From Pseudomonas fulva NBRC 16637 = DSM 17717 (lineage in GTDB: Bacteria > Pseudomonadota > Gammaproteobacteria > Pseudomonadales > Pseudomonadaceae), in the NCBI RefSeq assembly GCF_000730565.1, contig NZ_BBIQ01000009.1, positions 1-64,000 on the forward strand: 64,000 nt of DNA, given 5' to 3'. The notes beneath the pieces were generated by a model, which saw only the letters and a list, made by a program, of their open reading frames with translations, was not told the DNA's origin and ran no database searches. Numbering within the stretch: the stretch's first letter is position 1; every line of letters starts with the position of its first letter. Shown here piece after piece: positions 19,560 through 29,081 of this stretch. Position numbers and translations under genes: made by a program.

Positions 19560-20738
19560 ATGCAAAATCGAATTGGCGCACGAAAGGGTTTATCCCTGAG
19601 CGATCCACGTGTGCGCGCGTGGCTGTTCCAGCTATTGACCATCGTCTTCGTGGTCGGTCTGGGCTGGTACCTGTTTCACAACACGCAAACCAACCTGCAG
19701 CACCGAGGCATCACCTCGGGCTTCGACTTTCTTGACCGCAGTGCCGGCTTCGGCATCGCTCAGCACCTGATTCCCTATGTGGAGTCGGACAGCTATGCGC
19801 GGGTGTTCGTCATCGGGCTGCTCAACACCTTGTTGGTGACCCTCATCGGGGTGGTGCTGGCCACACTGCTGGGCTTCATCATCGGTGTCGCCAGGTTGTC
19901 GCCGAACTGGATGATCAACAAGCTGGCTACCGTGTACGTGGAAACCTTCCGCAACATCCCGCCGCTATTGCAGATCCTGTTCTGGTACTTCGCCGTGTTC
20001 CTGACCCTTCCGGGGCCGCGGGGCAGCATCAACATCGATGACGCTTTCTTTATCAGCAACCGCGGCCTGAACATGCCTGGAGCCTCCATGGCAGAAGGCT
20101 TCTGGCCATTCGTGGCTGCCCTGCTGGTAGCCTTGCTGGCAACCGTGTTGATGGCGCGTCGAGCCAACCGGCGCTTCGAAGAAACCGGCCAGCCGTATCA
20201 CAAGTTCTGGGTGGGGCTGGCGCTGATGATCGCCATTCCGGGTGCCTGTGTGCTGTTGTTCGGCAGCCCCGTGCAGTGGGAGGTGCCGCAGCTCAAGGGC
20301 TTCAACTTTGTCGGCGGCTGGGTACTGATCCCTGAACTACTGGCGTTGACCCTGGCCTTGACGATCTACACCGCAGCATTCATTGCCGAAATCGTGCGCT
20401 CGGGTATCCGTTCGGTCAGCCATGGCCAGACCGAGGCTGCGCGTTCGCTGGGGCTGCGCGAGGGGCCAACCCTGCGCAAGGTGATCATCCCGCAGGCACT
20501 GCGCGTGATCATTCCACCGCTTACCAGCCAGTACCTGAACCTGGCGAAGAACTCGTCGCTGGCCGCAGGCATCGGCTATCCGGAAATGGTCTCGCTGTTC
20601 GCCGGCACCGTGCTCAACCAGACCGGCCAGGCCATCGAGGTGATCGCCATCACCATGAGCGTCTACCTGGCCATCAGCATCAGCATTTCGCTGTTGATGA
20701 ACTGGTACAACAAGCGCATCGCGCTGATCGAACGGTGA
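19560..20738 (+). CDS. aapQ: AapQ, amino acid ABC transporter permease
   Basis: Inner-membrane permease. 392 residues from ATG 19560 (MQNRIGARKG); an in-frame start within the aapJ-aapQ stem region is unlikely. The HisM/HisQ-type core is split by a long periplasmic insert, as usual in Aap proteins. ABC-contact EAA loop: EAARSLGLREGPTLRKVIIPQAL. Pairs with AapM to form the channel. Confidence 0.93.
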   Translation: MQNRIGARKGLSLSDPRVRAWLFQLLTIVFVVGLGWYLFHNTQTNLQHRGITSGFDFLDRSAGFGIAQHLIPYVESDSYARVFVIGLLNTLLVTLIGVVLATLLGFIIGVARLSPNWMINKLATVYVETFRNIPPLLQILFWYFAVFLTLPGPRGSINIDDAFFISNRGLNMPGASMAEGFWPFVAALLVALLATVLMARRANRRFEETGQPYHKFWVGLALMIAIPGACVLLFGSPVQWEVPQLKGFNFVGGWVLIPELLALTLALTIYTAAFIAEIVRSGIRSVSHGQTEAARSLGLREGPTLRKVIIPQALRVIIPPLTSQYLNLAKNSSLAAGIGYPEMVSLFAGTVLNQTGQAIEVIAITMSVYLAISISISLLMNWYNKRIALIER

Positions 20739-20748
20739 GGATACGTCT

Positions 20749-21846
20749 GTGAATGCTCATGTTTTCAAACCTGACATGCCGCCTCCGGTGAAAACCGTCG
20801 GCGTGCTCGCCTGGATGCGCGCCAACCTGTTCTCCAGCTGGCTCAACACCCTGCTCACCCTGTTCGCCATCTACCTGGTCTGGCTGATCGTGCCACCGCT
20901 GCTGCAATGGGCGTTGATCGATGCGAACTGGGTGGGCACCACCCGTGCCGACTGCACCAAGGAGGGCGCCTGCTGGGTGTTCATCCAGCAGCGTTTCGGC
21001 CAGTTCATGTATGGCTATTACCCCTCCGAGTTGCGCTGGCGGGTGGACCTGACGGTATGGCTGGCGGTGCTGGGCGCAGCGCCGCTGTTCATCCGCAGCT
21101 TCCCGCGCAAGGCGGTCTACGGGCTGGGGTTCCTGGTGCTGTACCCGCTGGTGGCCTACACCCTGCTGCACGGCGGGCTGTTTGGCCTGGAGACGGTACC
21201 GACCAGCCAATGGGGCGGCCTGATGCTGACGCTGGTGATTGCCACCGTGGGCATCGTCGGGGCCTTGCCCCTGGGGATCGTACTGGCGCTGGGGCGGCGC
21301 TCGCGCATGCCGGCGGTGAAAGTGGTGTGCGTGACCTTCATCGAGTTCTGGCGGGGCGTGCCACTGATCACGGTGTTGTTCATGTCGTCGGTGATGCTGC
21401 CGTTGTTCCTGCCCGAGGGCATGAGCTTCGACAAGCTGCTGCGGGCCATGATCGGGGTGATCCTGTTCCAGTCGGCATACATCGCCGAAGTGGTGCGTGG
21501 CGGCCTGCAAGCCATCCCCAAGGGGCAGTACGAAGCCGCCGCCGCCATGGGGCTGGGCTACTGGCGCTCGATGGGGCTGGTGATCCTGCCCCAGGCGCTC
21601 AAGCTGGTCATCCCCGGCATCGTCAATACCTTCATCGCCCTGTTCAAGGACACCAGCCTGGTGATCATCATCGGCCTGTTCGACCTGCTCAACAGCGTCA
21701 AGCAAGCTGCCGCCGACCCGGCCTGGCTGGGCATGGCCACCGAAGGCTATGTGTTCGCCGCCTTGGTTTTCTGGATTTTCTGTTTCGGTATGTCCCGCTA
21801 CTCCATGCACCTGGAGCGCAAGCTGGACACTGGCCACAAGCGTTAG
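20749..21846 (+). CDS. aapM: AapM, amino acid ABC transporter permease
   Basis: Second permease of the Aap system, 365 residues from GTG 20749 with GAGG ten bases upstream. Multiple membrane helices and an EAA loop ([20 protein letters not shown]) that contacts AapP. A Cys pair in [10 protein letters not shown] lies in the first periplasmic insert. It starts 10 bases after aapQ. Confidence 0.93.
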   Translation: MNAHVFKPDMPPPVKTVGVLAWMRANLFSSWLNTLLTLFAIYLVWLIVPPLLQWALIDANWVGTTRADCTKEGACWVFIQQRFGQFMYGYYPSELRWRVDLTVWLAVLGAAPLFIRSFPRKAVYGLGFLVLYPLVAYTLLHGGLFGLETVPTSQWGGLMLTLVIATVGIVGALPLGIVLALGRRSRMPAVKVVCVTFIEFWRGVPLITVLFMSSVMLPLFLPEGMSFDKLLRAMIGVILFQSAYIAEVVRGGLQAIPKGQYEAAAAMGLGYWRSMGLVILPQALKLVIPGIVNTFIALFKDTSLVIIIGLFDLLNSVKQAAADPAWLGMATEGYVFAALVFWIFCFGMSRYSMHLERKLDTGHKR

Positions 21847-21856
21847 GAGTTTCGAA

Positions 21857-22621
21857 ATGAGTGAAGCGATCAAGCAGCCTGCCGGCCCCGAAGGCATCAT
21901 CCAGATGCAGGGCGTGAACAAGTGGTATGGCCAGTTTCATGTGCTCAAGGACATCAATCTCAATGTTCGCCAGGGCGAGCGCATCGTGCTGTGCGGGCCC
22001 TCGGGTTCGGGCAAGTCCACCACCATCCGTTGCCTGAACCGTCTGGAGGAACACCAGCAGGGGCGGATCGTGGTCGACGGTGTGGAACTGACCAACGACC
22101 TCAAGCAGATCGAGGCCATCCGCCGCGAAGTGGGCATGGTGTTCCAGCACTTCAACCTGTTTCCGCACCTGACCATCCTGGAAAACTGCACCCTGGCGCC
22201 CATGTGGGTGCGCAAGATGCCCAAGCGCAAGGCCGAGGAAATCGCCATGCACTACCTGGAGCGAGTGCGTATCCCCGAGCAGGCGCACAAGTACCCCGGG
22301 CAGTTGTCTGGCGGTCAGCAGCAGCGCGTGGCCATCGCCCGGGCGTTGTGCATGAAGCCCAAAATCATGCTGTTCGATGAGCCGACCTCGGCGCTGGACC
22401 CGGAAATGGTCAAGGAAGTGCTCGATACCATGGTTGGCCTGGCCGAAGATGGCATGACCATGCTGTGCGTGACCCACGAAATGGGCTTTGCCCGCACCGT
22501 GGCGAATCGGGTGATCTTCATGGACAAGGGCGAGATCGTCGAGCAGGCGTCACCGGACGATTTCTTCGACCGGCCACAGAGTGACCGCACGCGCTTGTTC
22601 CTCAGTCAGATTCTGCACTGA
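21857..22621 (+). CDS. aapP: AapP, amino acid ABC transporter ATPase
   Basis: Energy subunit for AapQM, 254 residues, start ATG 21857 after TTAGGAG. Walker [10 protein letters not shown], signature LSGGQQQR, Walker [15 protein letters not shown] and H-loop VTHEMG are all standard for polar amino acid transporters. It ends the operon; a stem-loop and the convergent algW follow. Confidence 0.95.
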   Translation: MSEAIKQPAGPEGIIQMQGVNKWYGQFHVLKDINLNVRQGERIVLCGPSGSGKSTTIRCLNRLEEHQQGRIVVDGVELTNDLKQIEAIRREVGMVFQHFNLFPHLTILENCTLAPMWVRKMPKRKAEEIAMHYLERVRIPEQAHKYPGQLSGGQQQRVAIARALCMKPKIMLFDEPTSALDPEMVKEVLDTMVGLAEDGMTMLCVTHEMGFARTVANRVIFMDKGEIVEQASPDDFFDRPQSDRTRLFLSQILH

Positions 22622-22638
22622 TGCAGTAGAGGGGCGAA

Positions 22639-22662
22639 TGGCCTGCGTAGCGCCGCAGGCCA
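22639..22662. terminator. Bidirectional stem-loop between aapP and algW
   Basis: A 9-base perfect stem (TGGCCTGCG / CGCAGGCCA) with a 6-base loop, followed at about 22667-22692 by a second imperfect hairpin built on GCAAG and CTTGC arms. It separates the convergent ends of aapP and algW. No strong T-run is present. Confidence 0.5.
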
Positions 22663-22693
22663 ATCGCAAGCGCCCACATGTTGGGCACTTGCG

Positions 22694-23854
22694 TTACTTT
22701 TCTTCCTGCTTGGCCACCGGCGCTGGCGGTGGCCGCAGGCCTACCTCGGCGATCAGCTTGAGCTGCTGACCGTTGCGCATCACCTCGATGGTGATCTTTT
22801 CGTTGGGCTTGATGCGCGCCACCTGGTTCATCGACCGGCGGCCATCGCCCGCCGGCTCGCCGTTAATGCTCAGGATCACATCCCCTAACTGCAGGCCGGC
22901 CTTGGCCGCCGGGCCTTCGCGGAAAATGCCCGCCACCACGATGCCTGGCCGGTCCTTCATGCCGAACGACTCGGCAAGCTCTGTGCTGAGCGGCTGAACC
23001 TCAATACCCAGCCAGCCCCGGATGACCTGGCCGTGCTCGACGATCGACTTCATCACCTCAAGGGCCAGCTTCACTGGAATAGCAAAGCCGATGCCTTGCG
23101 AGCCACCCGACTTGGAGAAGATGGCGGTGTTGATGCCGATCAGGTTGCCGTTGGCATCCACCAGGGCGCCGCCCGAATTGCCCGGGTTGATCGCCGCGTC
23201 GGTCTGGATGAAATCTTCGTAGTTGTTCAGGCCCAGCTGGTTACGGCCGGTGGCGCTGATGATACCCATGGTCACGGTCTGGCCGACGCCGAACGGGTTG
23301 CCGATCGCCAGCGACACGTCGCCGATGCGAATGGTGTCGGAGCGCCCGATGGTGATGGCCGGCAGTTTCTTCAGGTCGATCTTGAGCACCGCCAGGTCTG
23401 TCTCCGGGTCGCTGCCGATCACCCTGGCCAAGGTTTCCCGGCCATCCTTGAGCGCCACGACGATCTGGTCGGCGCCGCTGGTCACGTGGTTGTTGGTCAG
23501 CAGATAGCCCTCGGGGCTCATGATCACCGCCGAGCCCAGGCTGGACTCCCAGCGGCGCTGCTTGGGCAGGTTGTCGCCGAAGAACCGGCGGAACTGCGGG
23601 TCTTCGAACAGCGGGTGCGAGCTCTTGTTCACCACCTTGGTGGTGTACAGGTTGGCCACCGCAGGCGCGGCCAGGGTGACGGCATCGGCATAGGAGACCG
23701 GGCCCTGCACCACCTGTGTGGACTGGGGCGCCTGTTGCAGGTTGACATCCTGGCTGGGCAAGCCGACCCACTCCGGAAAGCGTTGGATGATCAGGGCGGC
23801 GATGAGCACGCCAGTGAGCAGGGGCCAGCCAAAGTAACGCAGAGCCTTGAACAT
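22694..23854 (-). CDS. algW: AlgW, DegS-like site-1 periplasmic protease
   Basis: Membrane-anchored serine protease that cleaves the anti-sigma factor MucA under envelope stress, releasing AlgU. 386 residues from ATG 23854 (AGGAT upstream). One N-terminal membrane anchor (residues 8-24), trypsin domain with His 123 (NNHVT), Asp 153 (TDLAV) and Ser 227 (GNSGG), then one PDZ domain (about 270-370) that senses misfolded outer-membrane proteins. One rather than two PDZ domains separates it from MucD/DegP. It thus connects to the AlgU-type promoter of algD in this window. Confidence 0.93.
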   Translation of the reverse strand: MFKALRYFGWPLLTGVLIAALIIQRFPEWVGLPSQDVNLQQAPQSTQVVQGPVSYADAVTLAAPAVANLYTTKVVNKSSHPLFEDPQFRRFFGDNLPKQRRWESSLGSAVIMSPEGYLLTNNHVTSGADQIVVALKDGRETLARVIGSDPETDLAVLKIDLKKLPAITIGRSDTIRIGDVSLAIGNPFGVGQTVTMGIISATGRNQLGLNNYEDFIQTDAAINPGNSGGALVDANGNLIGINTAIFSKSGGSQGIGFAIPVKLALEVMKSIVEHGQVIRGWLGIEVQPLSTELAESFGMKDRPGIVVAGIFREGPAAKAGLQLGDVILSINGEPAGDGRRSMNQVARIKPNEKITIEVMRNGQQLKLIAEVGLRPPPAPVAKQEEK

Positions 23855-24023
23855 GAACGAATCCTGGAAAGAGCCGGGGCCTGGGGCCGCGCATTGGAGC
23901 GTGGGCGCGCGATCATACACCGGTTCCCCCAGTGCCGACGACGGCCCATAATGGCCGGCATTATACGGACCTTCGCCAGGCCTTGCGCCTGGCAGGCACC
24001 CAGTTTTTTCGAGGAGATTTCCC

Positions 24024-24782
24024 ATGGCCGTCGCGCTGAGTACATTGGTCGAAGAAGCCGAGCGCTACCTGGGCAGCAGCAGGATCCAGGACTATTGCCC
24101 CAATGGCTTGCAGGTCGAAGGCCGGCCGCAGGTCGGGCGCATCGTCACGGGCGTGACCGCCAGCCAGGCCTTGCTCGATGCGGCCGTAGAGGCTCAAGCC
24201 GATCTCGTGCTGGTGCACCATGGTTATTTCTGGAAGGGGGAAAACCCCTGCATCACCGGCATTCGCCAGCGACGCCTGAAAACCCTGCTGAACAACGACA
24301 TCAGCCTGCTGGCCTTTCACCTGCCGCTCGACGTCCACCCGGAAGTGGGCAACAACGTGCAGCTGGCGCAACAGCTTCAGATCACCGTCGAGGGCCCGCT
24401 GGATCCAGAAAACCCCAAGGTAGTCGGGCTGGTCGGGTCGCTGGCCCAACCCATGACTGCCCGCGATTTCGCCCGACGCGTGCAGGATGTGCTGGGGCGT
24501 GAGCCATTGCTGGTCGAAGAAGACAGGGTCGTTCGTCGTGTAGGGTGGTGCACCGGCGGCGGGCAGGGCTACATCGACACCGCGATCGCCGCCGGGGTGG
24601 ACTTGTACCTGACCGGCGAAGCGTCGGAACAGACCTACCACAGCGCCCGCGAAAACGGCGTGAGCTTCATCGCCGCAGGACACCATGCGACCGAGCGTTA
24701 CGGGGTGCAGGCATTGGGCGATTACCTGGCACGGCGTTTTGCCGTGGAGCACCTGTTCATCGATTGCCCCAATCCGATCTGA
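24024..24782 (+). CDS. Nif3/YbgI-like dinuclear metal protein
   Basis: NIF3 (GTP cyclohydrolase 1 type 2 homologue) family, 252 residues, ATG after GAGGAG. Metal-binding motifs VHHGYFW and AFHLPLDVHPEVGNN, and the C-terminal AGHHATERYG, are conserved. The cellular role of the family is unsettled; metal-dependent hydrolase activity is suggested. Divergent from algW with 169 bases between. Confidence 0.92.
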   Translation: MAVALSTLVEEAERYLGSSRIQDYCPNGLQVEGRPQVGRIVTGVTASQALLDAAVEAQADLVLVHHGYFWKGENPCITGIRQRRLKTLLNNDISLLAFHLPLDVHPEVGNNVQLAQQLQITVEGPLDPENPKVVGLVGSLAQPMTARDFARRVQDVLGREPLLVEEDRVVRRVGWCTGGGQGYIDTAIAAGVDLYLTGEASEQTYHSARENGVSFIAAGHHATERYGVQALGDYLARRFAVEHLFIDCPNPI

Positions 24783-24860
24783 CCGGCCTGTCGGCGCAGG
24801 CCAGATGATGGATCAGCGGGCTTGAGCGCCAACCCGCAGCCCAAACCCGCAGTCATATGG

Positions 24861-24891
24861 TTAGACGCTTTCGATCTATCCAGGCGTCTAA
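24861..24891 (+). promoter_or_regulatory. Inverted repeat upstream of cysD
   Basis: Perfect 8-base arms TTAGACGC and GCGTCTAA separated by 15 bases, 82 bases before the cysD start and downstream of the Nif3 gene. It could be an operator (cysDN is CysB-controlled in pseudomonads) or a terminator for the upstream gene; it lacks a T-run. Confidence 0.4.
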
Positions 24892-24972
24892 ATAGAATCA
24901 TCTGCTGTGATAGAGTGGCTCGCTCGAACACGGCCCGCTGGCCGTCCATAAGATCGTTTTTCGTGAGTAGCC

Positions 24973-25890
24973 ATGGTCGACAAACTGACGCACTTGAAAC
25001 AGCTGGAGGCGGAAAGCATCCATATCATCCGCGAGGTGGCCGCCGAGTTCGACAACCCGGTCATGCTGTACTCGATCGGCAAGGATTCCGCCGTGATGCT
25101 GCACCTGGCGCGCAAGGCTTTCTTCCCGGGCAAGCTGCCGTTCCCGGTGATGCACGTCGACACCCAGTGGAAATTCCAGGAGATGTACCGCTTCCGCGAC
25201 AAGATGGTCGAGGAAATGGGGCTCGACCTGATCACCCACGTCAACCCAGAGGGTGTGGCGCAGGGCATCAACCCGTTCACCCATGGCAGCGCCAAGCACA
25301 CCGACATCATGAAGACCCAGGGCCTCAAGCAGGCACTGGACAAGCATGGCTTCGATGCCGCTTTCGGTGGCGCCCGCCGCGACGAAGAAAAGTCGCGAGC
25401 CAAGGAACGCGTGTACTCCTTCCGTGACAGCAAGCACCGCTGGGACCCGAAGAACCAGCGCCCTGAGCTGTGGAACGTCTACAACGGCAAGGTCAACAAG
25501 GGCGAGTCCATTCGTGTGTTCCCTCTGTCGAACTGGACCGAGCTGGACATCTGGCAGTACATCTACCTTGAAGGCATCCCGATCGTGCCGCTGTACTTCG
25601 CCGCCGAGCGCGAAGTCATCGAGAAGAATGGCACCCTGATCATGATCGACGACGAGCGCATCCTCGAGCACCTGTCCGAGGAAGAGAAAGCCCGTATCGT
25701 CAAGAAAAAGGTGCGTTTCCGTACCCTGGGCTGCTACCCGTTGACGGGCGCCGTGGAGTCCGAAGCCGAGACGCTCACCGACATCATTCAGGAAATGCTC
25801 CTGACGCGCACTTCCGAGCGTCAGGGCCGGGTCATCGATCACGACGGCGCCGGGTCCATGGAAGACAAGAAACGCCAGGGCTATTTCTAA
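24973..25890 (+). CDS. cysD: CysD, sulfate adenylyltransferase subunit 2
   Basis: Catalytic subunit of ATP sulfurylase, making APS from sulfate and ATP in sulfate assimilation. 305 residues. PP-loop-type motif [16 protein letters not shown] near the N-terminus; [16 protein letters not shown] and [17 protein letters not shown] are conserved CysD blocks. It works with CysN. Unusually, 177 bases with a repeat pair separate it from cysNC. Confidence 0.96.
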   Translation: MVDKLTHLKQLEAESIHIIREVAAEFDNPVMLYSIGKDSAVMLHLARKAFFPGKLPFPVMHVDTQWKFQEMYRFRDKMVEEMGLDLITHVNPEGVAQGINPFTHGSAKHTDIMKTQGLKQALDKHGFDAAFGGARRDEEKSRAKERVYSFRDSKHRWDPKNQRPELWNVYNGKVNKGESIRVFPLSNWTELDIWQYIYLEGIPIVPLYFAAEREVIEKNGTLIMIDDERILEHLSEEEKARIVKKKVRFRTLGCYPLTGAVESEAETLTDIIQEMLLTRTSERQGRVIDHDGAGSMEDKKRQGYF

Positions 25891-25907
25891 GCTTCAAGCG
25901 GCAAGCT
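25890..25907 (+). repeat. Left copy of an 18-base inverted repeat pair in the cysD-cysN gap
   Basis: AGCTTCAAGCGGCAAGCT begins at the last base of the cysD stop. Its exact reverse complement lies at 26028-26045, 120 bases away. It resembles the AGCTTGxAGCT-rich repeats scattered through pseudomonad genomes. Confidence 0.7.
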
Positions 25908-26027
25908 GCAAGAGCAGTCGAACGCGCTGCGTTCGAACCTTGTGGATTGCCGCCTGCATGGCCCGCGAGCGCTCCAGAATGCCAAGTGGGTTGATCAACC
26001 TAATTTCTAACTAGTTGTACGCCGACA

Positions 26028-26045
26028 AGCTTGCCGCTTGAAGCT
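26028..26045 (-). repeat. Right copy of the inverted repeat pair in the cysD-cysN gap
   Basis: Exact reverse complement of 25890-25907, ending 22 bases before the cysNC start. If transcribed through, the two copies could pair and enclose a 120-base loop directly before the cysNC ribosome-binding site (GGAGCTTG). Confidence 0.7.
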
Positions 26046-26067
26046 GACAGCTTGGAGCTTGAATGAG

Positions 26068-27969
26068 ATGAGTCACCAATCCGATTTGATCAGCGAAGAC
26101 ATCCTCGCTTATCTGGCTCAGCACGAGCGCAAAGAACTGCTGCGTTTCCTGACCTGCGGTAACGTGGACGACGGCAAGAGCACCTTGATCGGGCGCCTGC
26201 TGCATGACTCGAAGATGATCTACGAGGACCACCTCGAAGCCATCACCCGTGATTCGAAGAAGTCCGGCACCACGGGCGAGGAAGTGGACCTGGCGCTGCT
26301 GGTCGATGGCCTCCAGGCCGAGCGCGAGCAGGGCATCACCATCGACGTGGCCTACCGCTACTTCTCCACGGCCAAACGCAAGTTCATCATCGCCGACACC
26401 CCGGGCCACGAGCAGTACACCCGCAACATGGCGACCGGCGCGTCCACCTGCGACCTGGCCATCATCCTGGTCGATGCGCGCTACGGTGTGCAGACCCAGA
26501 CCCGCCGCCACAGCTACATCGCCTCGTTGCTGGGCATCAAGCACATCGTGGTCGCCGTCAACAAGATGGACCTCAAGGGCTTCGATGAAGGTGTCTTTGA
26601 GTCGATCAAGGCCGACTACCTGGCATTCGCCGAAGCCATCAACCTGACGCCGAGCAGCCTGCACTTTGTGCCGATGTCCGCGCTCAAGGGTGACAACGTG
26701 GTCAACCACAGCGAACAGTCGCCGTGGTACACCGGCCCGACCCTGATGGAAATCCTGGAAACCGTGGAAGTGGCGGCCGACCGCAACTTCACCGACCTGC
26801 GTTTCCCGGTGCAGTACGTCAACCGCCCCAACCTGAACTTCCGTGGTTTCGCAGGCACCCTGGCCAGCGGCGTGGTGCACAAGGGCGATGAAGTCGTCGT
26901 GCTGCCGTCGGGCAAGAGCAGCCGGGTGAAGTCCATCGTCACCTACGAAGGCGAGCTGGAAAGCGCAGGCCCGGGCCAGGCCGTGACCCTGACCATGGAA
27001 GACGAGATCGACATCTCCCGTGGCGACCTGCTGGTGCATGCCGACAATGTGCCGCCTGTGACCGACCAGTTCGAAGCCATGCTGGTGTGGATGGCCGAAG
27101 AGCCGATGCTGCCGGGCAAGAAGTACGACATCAAGCGTGCGACCAGCTACGTGCCGGGTTCGATTGCCAGCATCACCCACAAGGTGGACGTCAATACCCT
27201 GGAGAAGGGCGCTGCCAGCGCCTTGCAACTGAACGAAATCGGTCGCGTCAAGGTGTCCCTGGACAGCGCCATTGCGCTGGACGGTTACGAGAGCAACCGC
27301 ACCACCGGTGCGTTCATCGTCATCGACCGCCTGACCAACGGCACCGTGGGCGCCGGCATGATCATCGCCCAGCCCGTACTGCCCCATGGCAGCGCCGGGC
27401 AGCATGGCAAGTCGGCGCATGTCTCGACCGAAGAGCGCGCCCTGCGCTTTGGCCAGCAACCGGCAACCGTGCTGTTCAGCGGCCTGTCCGGCGCCGGCAA
27501 GAGCACCTTGGCCTACGCGGTGGAGCGCAAGCTGTTCGACATGGGCCGCGCCGTTTACGTACTCGACGGGCAGAACCTGCGCCATGACCTGAACAAGGGC
27601 CTGCCACAGGATCGCGCTGGCCGTACCGAGAACTGGCGCCGCGCCGCCCATGTGGCGCGCCAGTTCAACGAAGCCGGCTTGCTGACCCTGGCCGCGTTCG
27701 TGGCCCCGGATGCCGAAGGCCGTGAGCAAGCCAAGGCGCTGATCGGCAAGGACCGCCTGGTGACCGTCTACGTCCAGGCCTCGCCACTGGTCTGCCGCGA
27801 ACGCGATCCGCAGGGCCTGTATGCGGCCGAAGGCGATAACATTCCAGGCGAAAGCTTCCCGTTCGATGTGCCGCTGGACGCCGATCTGGTCATTGATACC
27901 CAGGCCACCAGCGTGGAAGAAGGGGTCAAGCTCGTGCTGGATGTGTTGAGGCAGCGTGGGGCGATCTGA
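26068..27969 (+). CDS. cysNC: CysNC, fused sulfate adenylyltransferase subunit 1 and APS kinase
   Basis: Bifunctional enzyme of sulfate activation: a GTPase that drives ATP sulfurylase, fused to APS kinase that makes PAPS. 633 residues from ATG 26068. CysN part: P-loop GNVDDGKST (31-39), switch region [21 protein letters not shown]. CysC part from about residue 440: P-loop [10 protein letters not shown] (about 470), [13 protein letters not shown]. This fusion is standard in Pseudomonas. A palindromic repeat follows the stop. Confidence 0.96.
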   Translation: MSHQSDLISEDILAYLAQHERKELLRFLTCGNVDDGKSTLIGRLLHDSKMIYEDHLEAITRDSKKSGTTGEEVDLALLVDGLQAEREQGITIDVAYRYFSTAKRKFIIADTPGHEQYTRNMATGASTCDLAIILVDARYGVQTQTRRHSYIASLLGIKHIVVAVNKMDLKGFDEGVFESIKADYLAFAEAINLTPSSLHFVPMSALKGDNVVNHSEQSPWYTGPTLMEILETVEVAADRNFTDLRFPVQYVNRPNLNFRGFAGTLASGVVHKGDEVVVLPSGKSSRVKSIVTYEGELESAGPGQAVTLTMEDEIDISRGDLLVHADNVPPVTDQFEAMLVWMAEEPMLPGKKYDIKRATSYVPGSIASITHKVDVNTLEKGAASALQLNEIGRVKVSLDSAIALDGYESNRTTGAFIVIDRLTNGTVGAGMIIAQPVLPHGSAGQHGKSAHVSTEERALRFGQQPATVLFSGLSGAGKSTLAYAVERKLFDMGRAVYVLDGQNLRHDLNKGLPQDRAGRTENWRRAAHVARQFNEAGLLTLAAFVAPDAEGREQAKALIGKDRLVTVYVQASPLVCRERDPQGLYAAEGDNIPGESFPFDVPLDADLVIDTQATSVEEGVKLVLDVLRQRGAI

Positions 27970-28002
27970 CGGCGTTTGACGCTTAGGCTTTATTGCGAGC
28001 TA

Positions 28003-28043
28003 CGCTCGCTCCTACGGGTTTTACTTTCCTGCAGGAGCGAGCG
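28003..28043. repeat. REP-like palindrome after cysNC
   Basis: CGCTCGCTCCT and AGGAGCGAGCG form an 11-base perfect stem around a 19-base spacer, inside a larger imperfect palindrome rich in GCGAGC. This is the layout of the P. putida intergenic REP pairs. It also overlaps the 3' end of the CobW-like remnant and may end cysNC transcription. Confidence 0.65.
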
Positions 28044-28412
28044 CAAGCTCGCCACCTTCCATCTGCACCCAACGCTTGGGCCCCGCCAATATCGCCTCCT
28101 CGCTCAGCAAACATCCATTCAGCGCCGACTTCAGCGCATCAACGTCCAGCCGCTGGCCGATGAACACGATTTCTTGACGGCAATCACTCACGTTTTCATC
28201 CCATTTTCCCATGCTCGCTTGGCGCCGATAGGCTTCCAGCGGCCACTGAGGTTGCTCGACGAAGCGCCACCAGCGCCCTTGGTATTCCCATTCGAACCGG
28301 CCACCACTCAACGCTCAACAGCAACCCGATTTCAAACCCGGCTGGCCGGGCTGGCCGATCAGAAATCGCCTTTATCGCGCAGCAGGTGGCCGTTTGTCCC
28401 GGCTGTTCGAAC
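28021..28412 (-). pseudogene. COG0523 (CobW/ZigA-like) GTPase, decayed C-terminal remnant
   Basis: The longest open stretch (28311-28021, 96 codons from a TTG) ends with the typical CobW C-terminal domain: RWWRFVEQPQWP, then CRQEIVFIGQRLDVDALKSA and NGCLL. The upstream part is present but broken: HLLRDKGDF reads on the same strand at 28388-28362 and is followed at once by a stop where members have a Trp, and a frame change is needed to join the two parts. No GTPase domain is left. These proteins are zinc or cobalamin metallochaperones. The stop lies in the REP-like palindrome, so the 3' end may also be altered. Confidence 0.75.
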
Positions 28413-28531
28413 AAGCTTCGCAGACGTAGTGGATGGAAGGACGCGTTCGCAGGGGTACGGAATCCTCGCAGTCAGCAGGGCAGGGAACGCCGGGATGGGC
28501 GCCACACTAGGTGCTCGAGCGCAGGCTTTGG

Positions 28532-28799
28532 TCACCGCAAGTCGGTGAACACCGGGAGTTGGTTGGAAGTGCGCCAGGCTACAAGGGTTGCCAGCACCTG
28601 CTCAGCGGTTCGCTCATAGGCGGGATCAAGGGGGTAGATCAGGTCTGAACCGTCGGGATGGTCTACAGCCTCGATGGAAATGTTCGAGCTGCGCGTCTTG
28701 GTATGCTGTCGTTCCAGTGGCGGACATTATCGTTTGGATCAGCGTCAGGAAGTCGGCTGCGGTGTAGTCGACCAGGCGTTTGGGCGGGAGTTGCTCCAC
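28532..28799 (-). pseudogene. Second colicin/pyocin DNase immunity gene, one frameshift
   Basis: Two reading frames on the minus strand join into one E-type immunity protein if a single C is removed near 28680. Before it: GTG start at 28799, KRLVDYTAADFLTLIQTI, LEHF. After it: IEAVDHPDGSDLIYPLD, VLATLVAWRTSNQLPVF, stop at 28532. The EHPxGSDLxxxP core and the final xxVxxWRxxNxxPxF are the family signature, also seen in the intact immunity protein at 29272. The corrected protein would be 88 residues, the normal length. It lies 24 bases after a decayed DNase tail, in normal toxin-immunity order. Confidence 0.8.
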
Positions 28800-28823
28800 T
28801 GGCGTGGCGCGGCCGCAACACCT

Positions 28824-29081
28824 TTAATTGAGATCATGGCATTTCGCTTCAGGGCCGTGGTTGCAAAGTTCGTAGGATCTTGAACCCTCAAGGGTTTGAT
28901 GAAACGGCGCACGGGACGGCCAACCCTCTTTCATAGGATTCAATTGGTAAGTCCCGAACTGTTTTGAAAAGGTCGCGTCGTTGGCATAGGTGCTCCACAA
29001 GGCGGACTTGAAATCGGCAAATGTTTCAAACTGTTGGCCACGGAGTTTGGTCTTGATCTGTTCTGGCAGGTGTGTGTTCAT
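28824..29081 (-). pseudogene. Decayed DNase (HNH) domain of a second bacteriocin
   Basis: An 85-codon frame that aligns with the start of the nuclease domain of the intact bacteriocin: LPEQIKTKLRGQQFETFADF against VPAQIADKLRGREFKSFDAF, then ANDATFSKQF against ANDPDLSKHF and RSYEL in both. After RSYEL the active-site HH is replaced by CNH and the frame ends before the remaining HNH residues, so it cannot be an active nuclease. It begins exactly at the domain boundary; there is no translocation or receptor part. It could be an unexpressed spare toxin cassette that has decayed. Confidence 0.75.

Noticed and set aside
25908..26027. Possible small RNA or small gene in the cysD-cysN spacer
   Set aside because: No promoter, terminator or open frame is visible; only the flanking inverted repeat is notable.
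27976..28548. Plus-strand 190-codon frame after cysNC
   Set aside because: It starts in the REP-like repeat and is antisense to the CobW-like and immunity remnants, which have real family motifs.
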